In this document: positions 8,127 through 18,100 of the stretch, piece by piece
How positions within the stretch are numbered: the stretch's first letter is position 1
Layout of the letters: every line of letters begins with the position of its first letter
From: Aquirufa sp.
GTDB taxonomy: Bacteria > Bacteroidota > Bacteroidia > Cytophagales > Spirosomataceae
NCBI GenBank assembly: GCA_030833145.1
Contig: JAURHT010000004.1
Coordinates: 1 to 43,279 of the forward strand
Length of the DNA stretch: 43,279 nt
Direction of reading: 5' to 3'
The notes under the pieces: generated by a model
What the model saw: only the letters and a program-made list of their open reading frames with translations
Database searches by the model: none
What the model was told of the DNA's origin: nothing
Position numbers and translations under genes: made by a program

Positions 8127-8546
8127 ATGTCACAATCAGGGACTTGGGTGAAGCGAATTGTGGACTCCCGTTTTTTTAAGGAAGCATTGGAAAAGAGTGA
8201 AGAGCTTTTTTCTCAGAACAAAGTAGGATTACTTAGTTTATTGCGAGGAGCTTTAAAAAAAGTACAGGAAACGGCCTCCTCTAGTAATTTGACAGTAGTG
8301 AAATTATTGAATCGCTATATTATCCTCTTTAGCGAATTAATTAAAGCTTATGTGCAAGGATCTTATACTAAGTTACCTTTAATAACGTTAGTTAAAATTA
8401 CAGCTGCTTTACTCTACTTTGTGATGCCTTTTGACTTTATTCCTGACTTTCTACCCTTGGTAGGTTTTGCGGATGATTTAGCGATTGTAGTTTGGGTAGG
8501 AAAAGCGATCAAAGAGGAGTTAGATGAGTTTGAAAAACATCTTTAA
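8127..8546 (+). CDS. DUF1232 (YkvA-like) membrane protein
   Basis: A 139-residue protein. The C-terminal half carries the DUF1232 signature YFVMPFDFIPDFLPLVGFAD, near residues 96-115. One hydrophobic hairpin (about 85-125) probably inserts in the inner membrane; the N-terminal 80 residues are helical and charged. The role of DUF1232 proteins is unknown. The gene is divergent from mdh with a 97-base gap and ends about 60 bases before tatA. ATG at 8127 is the first in frame. Nothing in the context defines its function. Confidence 0.85.
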   Translation: MSQSGTWVKRIVDSRFFKEALEKSEELFSQNKVGLLSLLRGALKKVQETASSSNLTVVKLLNRYIILFSELIKAYVQGSYTKLPLITLVKITAALLYFVMPFDFIPDFLPLVGFADDLAIVVWVGKAIKEELDEFEKHL

Positions 8547-8604
8547 ATACACGAATAATTAACCTTTTTTAAATATATTTACGAAAATTTAGACAAAACA
8601 CGAT

Positions 8605-8811
8605 ATGATGAATGCAAGCATATTATTATTTTTAAATAGCCTTGGTGGTGGCGAAATGCTATTGATTGGCTTATTGATTTTGTTATTTTTTGGAGGGAAG
8701 AAACTTCCAGAATTAATGAAAGGCCTTGGAAAAGGTATTCGCGAGTTTCAAAATGCGAAGAATGATGTAAAAGATCAAATCAACAAAGAGTTAGACGATA
8801 CGAAAGAATAA
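8605..8811 (+). CDS. tatA: Sec-independent protein translocase TatA/E subunit
   Basis: A 68-residue Tat subunit with one N-terminal membrane helix (about 14-31), an [20 protein letters not shown] amphipathic segment, and an acidic/lysine tail. The FG hinge and [13 protein letters not shown] pattern define the TatA family, which forms the pore that moves folded proteins across the inner membrane. Two adjacent in-frame ATGs (8605, 8608) exist, and either could be used. tatC is not in the window. A hairpin terminator follows directly, so this is probably a single-gene unit. Confidence 0.93.
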   Translation: MMNASILLFLNSLGGGEMLLIGLLILLFFGGKKLPELMKGLGKGIREFQNAKNDVKDQINKELDDTKE

Positions 8812-8834
8812 GTCTATTCCTTTACCCTATATCT

Positions 8835-8864
8835 GCATAGTTGAAGAAATTCAACTATGCTTTT
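8835..8864 (+). terminator. Rho-independent terminator after tatA
   Basis: A perfect 11-bp stem, GCATAGTTGAA (8835-8845) and TTCAACTATGC (8850-8860), has a GAAA tetraloop and is followed by TTTTGTGTTT. It is A/T-rich but well formed. It argues against an upstream gatA start at 8857, which would fall inside the stem. Confidence 0.75.
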
Positions 8865-8889
8865 GTGTTTATACAGATTCCCTTTTTTA

Positions 8890-10305
8890 ATGAGTAATTC
8901 CAATCAACCCTATGCGATAATCAGGGAGAAATTGTTAGCGGGTGAGCTATCGGTTTCTGCTATTGTCGCAGGCCATTTACAACTAATTCATACACATAAT
9001 ACTTCGTTGAATGCTTTTTTGGAGGTGTATGAGGAGGAAGCAATGACTCAGGCGGCTTTAATTGATGCTAAATTAAAGGCTGGTTCTGCCGGTAAGTTAG
9101 CAGGATTAGTCGTGGGGATTAAAGACTTACTTTGTTACGAAGGGCATCATTCGTATGCGGGTAGTAAAATATTGAATTCCTTTAAATCTACTTTTTCAGC
9201 TACAGCTGTTCAGCGTTTATTAGATGAAGATGCGATTATCATTGGTCGTCAAAACTGTGATGAGTTTGGGATGGGGAGTACGAATGAAAATTCTGCCTAT
9301 GGACCTGTTTTGAATTTTGCGAATCCAGCTTATGTGGCTGGAGGAAGTTCTGGCGGCTCGGCAGTTGCCGTTCAGGCAGGAATGTGTCAAGTTTCCTTAG
9401 GGACGGATACAGGAGGTTCGATTAGAATGCCGGCAGCTTTTTGTGGCGTAATCGGTTTGAAACCCACGTATGGATTAGTTTCTCGTTGGGGATTAATTGC
9501 TTATGCGTCATCTTTTGATTCAATAGGGCCGATTGCAAACTATGTTTCGGATGCAAGGTTAGTATTAGATATCATTAAAGGGGAGGATGGCCAAGATAGT
9601 ACGTTGAATTCTAATGTTCCAGCAGCTGCACCAGATAATAAGCGCATCGCTTATATTAAGGAAGTAGTGGAGCATCCTAGTCTTCAGCCAGAGATTAAAG
9701 CCGCGTTTGAAGTGCAAGTGGATAAATTAAGAAGTTTAGGTTATACAGTTGAAGGAGTGGATTTTCCTTATATCGATCAATTGTTACCTACCTATTACGT
9801 TTTAACTACGGCTGAGTCGAGTTCAAATTTATCTCGTTTTGATGGAGTTAAGTTTGGTCATCGGACGGCTAATCCGGGTGATTTGATGCAGCTGTACAAG
9901 CGTACGCGTCAAGAGGGTTTTGGGGCTGAGGTGCAACGTCGTATTATGTTAGGCACCTTTGTATTAAGTGCGGATTATTATGATGCTTACTATACGAAAG
10001 CGCAGAAAGTTCGTCGATTAATTCAGGATAAAACACTTTCGATCTTAACGGATTATGATTTTATCATTTCTCCTACGACTTCGTCTACTGCCTATCGTTT
10101 AGGGGAGAAGACGTTGGACCCTATCCAAATGTATTTAGGTGATTTGTTTACTGTACAGGCGAATGTGGCAGGGATTCCAGGTTTGTCGATTCCGATGGGA
10201 TCCGATTCTGCTGGATTACCCATGGGTTTCCAATTAATAACTAGTCCTTTCCAAGAGGCTAAAATGTTAGATATAGGTGAATTATTAAGTAATGATGTGG
10301 AATAG
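8890..10305 (+). CDS. gatA: Asp-tRNA(Asn)/Glu-tRNA(Gln) amidotransferase subunit A
   Basis: A 471-residue amidase-signature enzyme. GatA releases ammonia from glutamine so that GatB can convert mischarged Glu-tRNA(Gln) or Asp-tRNA(Asn). The catalytic triad is visible: Lys78 in GIKDLL, the cis-Ser in GGSSGGSAVA (about 153-154) and the nucleophile Ser177 in GTDTGGSIRMP. LKPTYGLVSRWGLIAYASS follows, as in true GatA. An in-frame ATG at 8857 is rejected because it lies in the tatA terminator; ATG 8890 gives the family N-terminus. The last 14 bases overlap the lytic transglycosylase gene, which points to one transcript continuing through ruvA and sprA. gatB and gatC are not in the window. Confidence 0.96.
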   Translation: MSNSNQPYAIIREKLLAGELSVSAIVAGHLQLIHTHNTSLNAFLEVYEEEAMTQAALIDAKLKAGSAGKLAGLVVGIKDLLCYEGHHSYAGSKILNSFKSTFSATAVQRLLDEDAIIIGRQNCDEFGMGSTNENSAYGPVLNFANPAYVAGGSSGGSAVAVQAGMCQVSLGTDTGGSIRMPAAFCGVIGLKPTYGLVSRWGLIAYASSFDSIGPIANYVSDARLVLDIIKGEDGQDSTLNSNVPAAAPDNKRIAYIKEVVEHPSLQPEIKAAFEVQVDKLRSLGYTVEGVDFPYIDQLLPTYYVLTTAESSSNLSRFDGVKFGHRTANPGDLMQLYKRTRQEGFGAEVQRRIMLGTFVLSADYYDAYYTKAQKVRRLIQDKTLSILTDYDFIISPTTSSTAYRLGEKTLDPIQMYLGDLFTVQANVAGIPGLSIPMGSDSAGLPMGFQLITSPFQEAKMLDIGELLSNDVE

Positions 10306-11593
10306 AGTTGTATTTCTTTTCTGTTTATTCTTTACGTCTATATCCTTTGGCCAAGTCACAGGGGCTTATCAACCTGCCTATGATTTGGTTCAAATTGATT
10401 CATTGGCCAAAGTAGAGCAAGGTGGACCACCTGTCTTCAGCATTGATCCCGGTTTAATTCAAGAACGATTGAAAAAGCTGGAGAATGAAATTCCGCTTAA
10501 TTACAACATCATTACGCACCAATTTGTGGAGATTTTCGCCTTTAGAAAAGCGAGTTTCACACAAAGAATGCTAGAAAGAAAGGATATCTATTTCCCTCTT
10601 TATGAGAAGTATTTAAAGAAATATGGCCTGCCAGATGAATTAAAATACTTGTCATTAATTGAGTCAGGTTTAGAAAATAAAGCCATTTCGAATAAAGGAG
10701 CTGGTGGTTTATGGCAATTTATGCCCTATACGGCTCGAGGCGATTTTGGGATGCGGGTGGATCAATACATTGATGAGCGTTTCGATGCGGAGAGAGCGAC
10801 AGATGCGGCTTGCCAATATTTAAAGCGACTTCACAAAACGTTTGGTGATTGGCACTTAGCACTTGCCGCTTATAACACGGGGCCATCGAATGTAAAAAGA
10901 GCGATGCGTCGCTGTGGTGGAGCGAATGATTTTTGGGGTATTTATGCGTGTTTACCTGCCCAAACCTGCGCTTATGTTCCTCAGTTCATTGCGATTACGT
11001 ATATGATGAATTTCCATTGGGATCATTCGATTCAGCCAGAAAACTGGGTGATTGACATTCCAAAGGATAGTATTTTAGTTTCTGGGTATTTGAATTTAAA
11101 TACGCTGACTCGGTTGACAGGTTTCTCTTTAGATACCTTAAAGCGAATCAATCCCCACATCATTACCCATTTTTTACCGAAGAACGCAAATAAAGTAAAG
11201 GTTCATATTCCCAAGAGCCGTTTTGCTTACTTTGAGCAGAATAGGTCTCGTATTTTAGATTCAGCACGGGTAGATATATCTGCGCCAGATTCATCGGAGA
11301 TTGATACAAGTGAAATTGAAGAGCCAATTCCTGTTGCAAAGCGTTATACTTATCGCGTAAAAAGTGGTGAAACTTTATCACGTGTAGCACGTAAATTAGG
11401 TTTGAGTGCTTCTGAATTGAAGCGACTGAATCGCATCAAGGGTTCAAAACTTAAGAAAGGGCAAACGCTCGTTTACTTTAAATTAGCCAAAGCATCTAAG
11501 AAATATAGTAAGCGAAGCTCCTCCAAGAAGCGCAAAAAGACTTCTCGTAAAAAGAAAAAGACTAAATCTAAAAAACGCCGTAAACGCAGGTAA
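10292..11593 (+). CDS. Membrane-bound/periplasmic lytic transglycosylase, MltD-like with LysM
   Basis: A 433-residue exported protein. The signal peptide covers about residues 2-20, ending in ISFGQ. An SLT (GH23-type) domain follows, with the catalytic Glu at 124 in LIESGLENKAIS, then GGLWQFMPYTA and LAAYNTGP. A single LysM repeat lies near 350-394 (YRVKSGETLSRVARKLG). The enzyme cleaves peptidoglycan glycan strands to 1,6-anhydro ends. The last 34 residues hold 23 Lys/Arg, a tail not needed for catalysis. The start overlaps gatA by 14 bases; two adjacent ATGs (10292, 10295) are possible. ruvA begins three bases after its stop, so the genes are probably co-transcribed. No lipobox Cys is evident at the cleavage site. 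Confidence 0.92.
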   Translation: MMWNRVVFLFCLFFTSISFGQVTGAYQPAYDLVQIDSLAKVEQGGPPVFSIDPGLIQERLKKLENEIPLNYNIITHQFVEIFAFRKASFTQRMLERKDIYFPLYEKYLKKYGLPDELKYLSLIESGLENKAISNKGAGGLWQFMPYTARGDFGMRVDQYIDERFDAERATDAACQYLKRLHKTFGDWHLALAAYNTGPSNVKRAMRRCGGANDFWGIYACLPAQTCAYVPQFIAITYMMNFHWDHSIQPENWVIDIPKDSILVSGYLNLNTLTRLTGFSLDTLKRINPHIITHFLPKNANKVKVHIPKSRFAYFEQNRSRILDSARVDISAPDSSEIDTSEIEEPIPVAKRYTYRVKSGETLSRVARKLGLSASELKRLNRIKGSKLKKGQTLVYFKLAKASKKYSKRSSSKKRKKTSRKKKKTKSKKRRKRR

Positions 11594-11596
11594 TGT

Positions 11597-12184
11597 ATGA
11601 TAGCTTATTTAAAAGGTAAATTAGCCCACAAAGATCGTGCGCACGTGATTATTGATGTAAATGGAGTAGGCTATGAGGTGAAGATCTCTTTGCAGACCTA
11701 TGCTGCTTTAGCGGATGGAGAAGAGAGTTGTAAGCTTTTTACTCACTTACAGGTGAAGGAAGATTCGCATACTTTAGTAGGTTTTCATTCGATGGATGAA
11801 AAGCTTTTGTTTCTTGATTTGATTTCTGTATCAGGGATTGGTTTAAGTACAGCTTTGGTAATGCTATCATCCTTCTCTTCCAATGAAATTCGTTCGGCGA
11901 TTATGAATGAAAATATAGCCTTGATTCAGTCCATCAAGGGAATTGGATCTAAATCTGCACAACGGGTTATTTTAGAATTGAAGGATAAGTGCAAAAAAGA
12001 TACACTGTTTGTGGAAGCAGGTATTGCTTCACATGATACGAATTATGGCCATAAGCAGGAAGCTTTAGCAGCCTTAGTTACGTTAGGAATTCCTCGCACG
12101 GCGGCAGAAAAGAGTCTAGATACAATTCTGAAGTCTAATCCTGATGCAACCGTTGAAAATTTAATCAAGTTAGCCTTGCGATAA
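11597..12184 (+). CDS. ruvA: Holliday junction branch migration protein RuvA
   Basis: A 195-residue RuvA that forms tetramers on Holliday junctions and loads RuvB for branch migration. Domain I is an OB fold (MIAYLKGKL, VNGVGYEVKIS, THLQVKEDSHTLVGF). Domain II has two helix-hairpin-helix motifs (LISVSGIGLSTALVML and IQSIKGIGSKSAQRVILELK). Domain III at the C-terminus (EALAALVTLGIPRTAAEKS) contacts RuvB. Length is normal. It sits between mltD-like and sprA, with three bases before it and none after. That packing ties a DNA repair gene to envelope and secretion genes, an arrangement often kept in Bacteroidota. Confidence 0.97.
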   Translation: MIAYLKGKLAHKDRAHVIIDVNGVGYEVKISLQTYAALADGEESCKLFTHLQVKEDSHTLVGFHSMDEKLLFLDLISVSGIGLSTALVMLSSFSSNEIRSAIMNENIALIQSIKGIGSKSAQRVILELKDKCKKDTLFVEAGIASHDTNYGHKQEALAALVTLGIPRTAAEKSLDTILKSNPDATVENLIKLALR

Positions 12185-15100
12185 TTGTATTCGACCGATA
12201 AACATAGCTATTCCATCTGGTTTCCCTTTATTCTTGGGCTTGGGATAGTGTTGTCTTTTTCGAGTTTCGCACAAGTAGATTCGGTAGCCAAATCGGGTAA
12301 AAAACCTCGGTTAAGTCTTAAAAAACCAAATCGAAATTCCGGGAAATCTCCCTTTTCTATTTATTCTTCGAAGTCCAAGCTCAACTATTCCTATGAAACG
12401 GATCCTAAATTAGTCATTCAGAAGGATGCGACGGGTGCTGCGGAAATCAACGATTTTAATACGTTTAATCAAAAGCAAAATCAGGAAGTCAATCGGAGTT
12501 TTTGGAGAACTTATTCCAAAAGTTTAGATGGTTCTAGTAATTTAAAATCCCGCGGGCTTTTTCCTAAAATCGAATTGCCGCCGGCGATTGATCGGATTTT
12601 TGGAGGGACCGAAGTCTCCTTTAAGCCCAATGGTTCTCTTTTGCTTGATGTGGGTTACATGGGGCAATTTGTCGATAATCCGGCTATCCCAGTACAATTA
12701 CGCTATGTAGGTAATCTCTTTTTTAATGAACAGGCTCAGATTAACTTCCAAGGAAAGATAGGGGATAAGTTAAACTTGAATGTCAATTTTGACACTAAGG
12801 CGAGTTTTAATTTCCAAAATCAACTAAAGTTAAATTGGAAGACGCAGGAAGAGGATATTCTCCAAAACATCGAAGTGGGTAATACTTCTTGGACCTTGAA
12901 TTCGCAATTAATTCCCGGTATTCAGAATTTGTTTGGGGTGAAAACCTTATTGCGTTTTGGAGCCTTGGATATGACAGTCGTGGCAGCGCAGCAACGTTCG
13001 AAGCAAGATTGCATCACATTGAAAGGAGGATCACAAGGGAAGAATTTTGAAGTGCGTGTGGATCAGTACGATGAGAATAGGCATTTTTTCTTATCATCTT
13101 ATTTCCGAAATAATTACGAGCGGGCTTTAAAAAATCTGCCTTTAATCTCGAGTGGAATTACGGTCACGCGTGTGGAAGTATATGTCACGAATCGGACCCA
13201 AAGCACGGAAACGCTTCGGAACCTCGTTTCCCTGTATGATTTAGGGGAAGCGAGCCCTTACAATAACACAAATCCGGTTTTCCAGCCGATCAATCCCACA
13301 AGTCCGGTGGATAATAAGGCAAATGGGATGTATGCGAAGCTTTTGGCAGATCCTAATTTGCGTAAATCGAATGAGGCTACGGATCGCTTAGAGTCGACGT
13401 ATAATTTGAAACGCGGAACCGATTTTGATGTACTTAAAGGCGCTAAACGGTTAACAGATCGTGAATTCAAGTTCAATCCACAACTTGGATATATCTCCTT
13501 AGTGGCTCCTTTGCGTAACGATGAGGTATTAGCGGTTTCCTACGAATACACTCTAAATGGTCGAAAATACAAGGTAGGGGAGTTAACGGAGGATTACCAG
13601 GCACGTCAAGATGATGAGGTTTTGATCCTTAAAATGTTGAAGTCGAGCACGATTCGGAACAATTTGAATTCAAGTAGTACTGGTAAACCACATCCGATGT
13701 GGGACTTGATGATGAAGAATATCTATTCCTTGAACACGTCTGCTTTAACAAAACAGAATTTTCAATTACGTATTGTGTACAAAGATGACGCGACGGGAAT
13801 TGATAATAGTAACTTGATTGAGGGAACGAATTTTAAGGATATTCCACTTGTAAAGGTTTTAGGTTTAGATAAATTGAATTTTGCAGGGGATCCTCAGCCA
13901 GATGGAAATTTTGATTACATCGAAGATATTACGGTAGACTCCAAAACAGGAAAGATTATTTTCCCTGTTCTGGAACCTTTTGGGACCAATTTGCGCGCGA
14001 AGTTTACGTCTGCAGAATCCAATTTAGTCGATAAATACGTTTACGATAAATTGTACACCGGAACACAAACCGATGCAGCTCAAATTTCCACCAAGAATAA
14101 GTTTTTCATTAAAGGAACCTTTCAATCGGGTGCTGGGGGTGATATTGCCTTGCCTTTTGGAGTAGAAGCAAAATCTGTGACTATAACGGCGGGAGGTCAA
14201 TCGCTGGCTGCTGGAACAGATTATATTGTGGAGCCTCAATCTGGCCGGGTAAAAATTATTAATGAAGGTGTATTTGCCTCCGGAAGAGAGATTAAGGTAT
14301 GCTATGAGAAGCCGGATTTATTCTCGAATCAAATAAGGACGCTTTTAGGTACTCGATTGGACTATAATTTGGGTAAGAATATCCATTTAGGTGCTACCAT
14401 TCAAAATATGTCCGAAAGTCCGCCTGCCTTTTTCCGTCGTGTCGCGATGGGCAATGAGCCGGTGAACAATACTTTATTAGGTTTTGATGCCACCATACTT
14501 CAGAATTCACAAGGTATTACACGTTTCTTGGACAAATTACCTTTGATTTCTACCAAGGAAACTTCGGTAATTGATTTCCAAGGGGAGTTTGCGAAACTGA
14601 TTCCGAATGTAAACGATCGAGTGCAAGGAAATGCCTTTATTGATGATTTCGAAGCAGCTCGCGTGATTTATAACTTGAGTTCTCAAGCAAATTTGTGGAA
14701 GTCTGCTGCCACGCCTAAGTCGTATGTTTTAGCCGGAAATAAACTGGCGGCCGGTTTTAACCGCGCTAAAATTGCGGCCTATACAGTCGATGCGAGTATT
14801 TATGGTCAAGGCGGTTTTGCCTTAGATGTGCCTGGTTTAGATCCAGCTAAAGTCAATGCTTATGCTTACGAACGTGTTGTAACTCCGAAAGGATTATTCC
14901 CCAATAAAGACTTCGCCAATAACATTACAAATCTACCCATTGGAGTCCTAGATGTAGCTTATTTCCCTTCAGAGCGTGGTTTGTACAACTTTAATCCGAA
15001 TTTATCTTCGACCGGTTTGTTACCAACTCCTGCCTCTAATTTTGGGGCGATCACTCGCGCAATTAGCTCCGATACGGATTTTGATAATGCGAATGTGGAG

Positions 15101-18100
15101 CAGATTGAATTTTGGTTGATGGATCCGTTTATTGGCGGGGAAGCCGGTAAAATTCGGGATGGGGTATTTAATAAAAACAATGAGACGGGGGGTAAATTAG
15201 TTTTCCATCTTGGCGATGTGTCTGAGGATTTTATTCCAGATGGCTATTCTAATTTTGAGAATGGTATTCCAGCAGGGGAGAAAATCACCTCAGGGACAGG
15301 AAAGAATGTGGAGACGACCGATTGGGGTTTAGCGCCTTCTCGTCAGTTTGTGATTAATGCTTTTGATAATTCGGCGGGAAGAGAAAAGCAAGATATCGGC
15401 CTTGATGGTTTACCTAACAAGTCTGATGATGCTACAGCTGTGACGGAGACCACACATTTCAAAGCGTATTTGGATCAAATTAAAGGGAGAGTGACGGATG
15501 CCTCAGCTTTGGCCAAAATCCAAAATGACCCAGCCGCCGATGACTTCGATTATTATTTGAATCAAAAATTCAATGGAACGGAATCGTTGATTCAACGGTA
15601 TAAAAATTACCTAGGGATGGAAAATAATAGTCCAACAACCGCTAATCCATCTAATACGAATTTCACGGAAGCCAATAGTATGCTTCCAGACCGAGAGGAT
15701 TTGAACAATGACAATACGGTCAATGAAAATGAAGCTTATTTCGAATACGAGGTCGATTTGAAACCTAGTAGCTTACAAATTGGGAGTGGATTTGTGGTGG
15801 ATAAAATTACAGAGGGTGGCGTAAATTGGTATTTGTTCCGCATCCCGATTAAAGATAAACGCAACTATAAAACGCCTGCGGGCGAGATTAACTCGTTTAA
15901 ATCGATTCGCTTTATGCGCATGGTTTTGAAGGAATTCCAGGAGCCTGTTGTATTGCGTTTTGCTCAATTACAACTTTCGGGATATAGTTACCGCAAGTTT
16001 GTGGGGGAATTAGATAAGCGGAGTGGTCAGGATTTGCCGGAACCTTATGATGCAAAATTCCGCGTCTCGAGTGTGAATATTGAGGAGAATGGTCCAGCTA
16101 ATAAAGGGGAGAGCGCTATTCCTTATGTGGTTCCACCTGGATTTGTACGTGATCAGGATATAACGACGATTAACAACGCACGTCTGAATGAGCAGTCAAT
16201 GAGTCTATGTGTCGATAATTTAAGACCCAATGACGCGCGCGCGGTATTTAAAAATACCTTATTTGACTTCATCAACTACAAGCGTTTGAAGATGTTCGTT
16301 TCAATGCAAAGCCCAGATGCGATTAATGGGCAGGTGAGTGCATTCTTAAGAATAGGAACAGATTTAACGGATAATTATTATGAAATTGAGAATACGGGTT
16401 TAACGCAGACGCAGAAGGGGCAAAGTTTAGATACGGAAATTTGGCCGATGGAGAATGAGTTTGACATCGAGTTTGATTTAGTGAAGCAAGTGAAGACGGA
16501 ACGGGATAAGCAGGGTAAGAGTCTAAATGATCGTTTTACGATGATTGTGACGAGTTCTACGGGTAAGACGTATAAGATTACGGTCATGGGTCGTCCGGAT
16601 CAAAGTGCCACCATGGTGACGATGATTGGTGTTCGAAATACGAGTAACTCCAATAAATCCTTCTGTATTTGGGTGAATGAATTGCGTGCCTCTGGATTTG
16701 ATCAGACCTCTGGAGAAGCGGCTATCGGTAAATTAGGAATCAAATTAGCTGACTTGGGAACGATTCAGATGAATGGAAGTTTTAAGAATTATGGCTTTGG
16801 AGGGGTTCAGGCCAAAATATCTGAGCGCAGTCGCGAAAATAATTTGGAATATGGTATTACAGCGATTTTGAATTTGGACAAACTCTTGCCTAAAAAGTGG
16901 GGCTTCAAAATTCCGTTCTTTATCACCTATGATCGCCGTAATATTTCACCTGAATTTGATCCTTTTGACCCGGATATCTTTTTGCGAAACTCGATTCAGA
17001 AATTTAGTTCTGAGGCAAAAAAACAATCCTATCTTACTTTAGTGGAAGATAATACGGAACGCAAAGGCTTTAATTTCTCTAATGTAAAGAAGAGCAGAAA
17101 TGCCCAGGCTAAGAACAGCTATCCTTGGGATTTCTCTAATTTCACCTTTAGCTACGCGTACGCTGAAATGTTGCGAACGAGTCCATTAATAGCGGAATAC
17201 AGCCAACTAAGCCATAAAGGTAGTGTTCTTTATGCCTTTTCGAGTTCATCTCGTTTCTTAGAGCCGTTCAAGAAAGCCAATTTCGATTTAATCAAAGATT
17301 TCAATCTGAATTTGGTACCCTCTTCATTGATGGTTCGTTTAGATATGGATCGCAGTTTCATTAAGACTCAAATGCGTAATGCGGAATTCACCACGTTAGG
17401 AGTGGCCCCACAATTTGAGAAGTATTGGTTCTTTAATCGCCAATATGCGCTGAATTGGAATTTAACCAAGAGTATGGTCTTGAATTATAATGCGCAGGTG
17501 AATTCCATCATTGATGAACCGATAGGTGATTTAGATACGCAAGAAAAGCGTGATTCGGTGATGATTAGTTTACGCGCTTTAGGTAGAGCAAAAAGTTTTG
17601 ATCAACAAGCGGGGATGGTTTGGCGTTTGCCTCTGCAGAAATCGGTGTTAACCGATTGGATGAATGCGGATTATACGCATCGGGTAGGGTATAATTATTT
17701 TGCCAATTCGTTTGATATCAGAGACTCATTAGGCTTACCTTTTGGTAATATTATTAAAAACACGAGAGAGCAAGCCATTAATGGAAAGGTGGATTTTGTT
17801 GCCTTATACAATCGGGTTAAGGCTTTACGTTGGGCAAATAGTCCTCGTTCGTTTGGTAAAAATGTGGCTCGAAATCCTGGTGACGAGGAGGATATTGTGA
17901 TTCCTGCAAAAGGTGCGCTTAAATCTATCACCCGTTTATTGTTAACGCTTCGAGGTATTCAAGTGAATTACGCCATCAATGAATCAACCACACTACCTGG
18001 TTTTATGCCTAATCCAGGTATGTTAGGTATGAATGCCTTGAATCAGGCACCAGGATTTGATTTTATCAGTGGGGGACAAGATGACGGGATTCGTTTCAAG

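Noticed and set aside
8857..8889. Longer gatA start
   Set aside because: The upstream ATG lies inside the tatA terminator hairpin, and the extra residues do not belong to the family.
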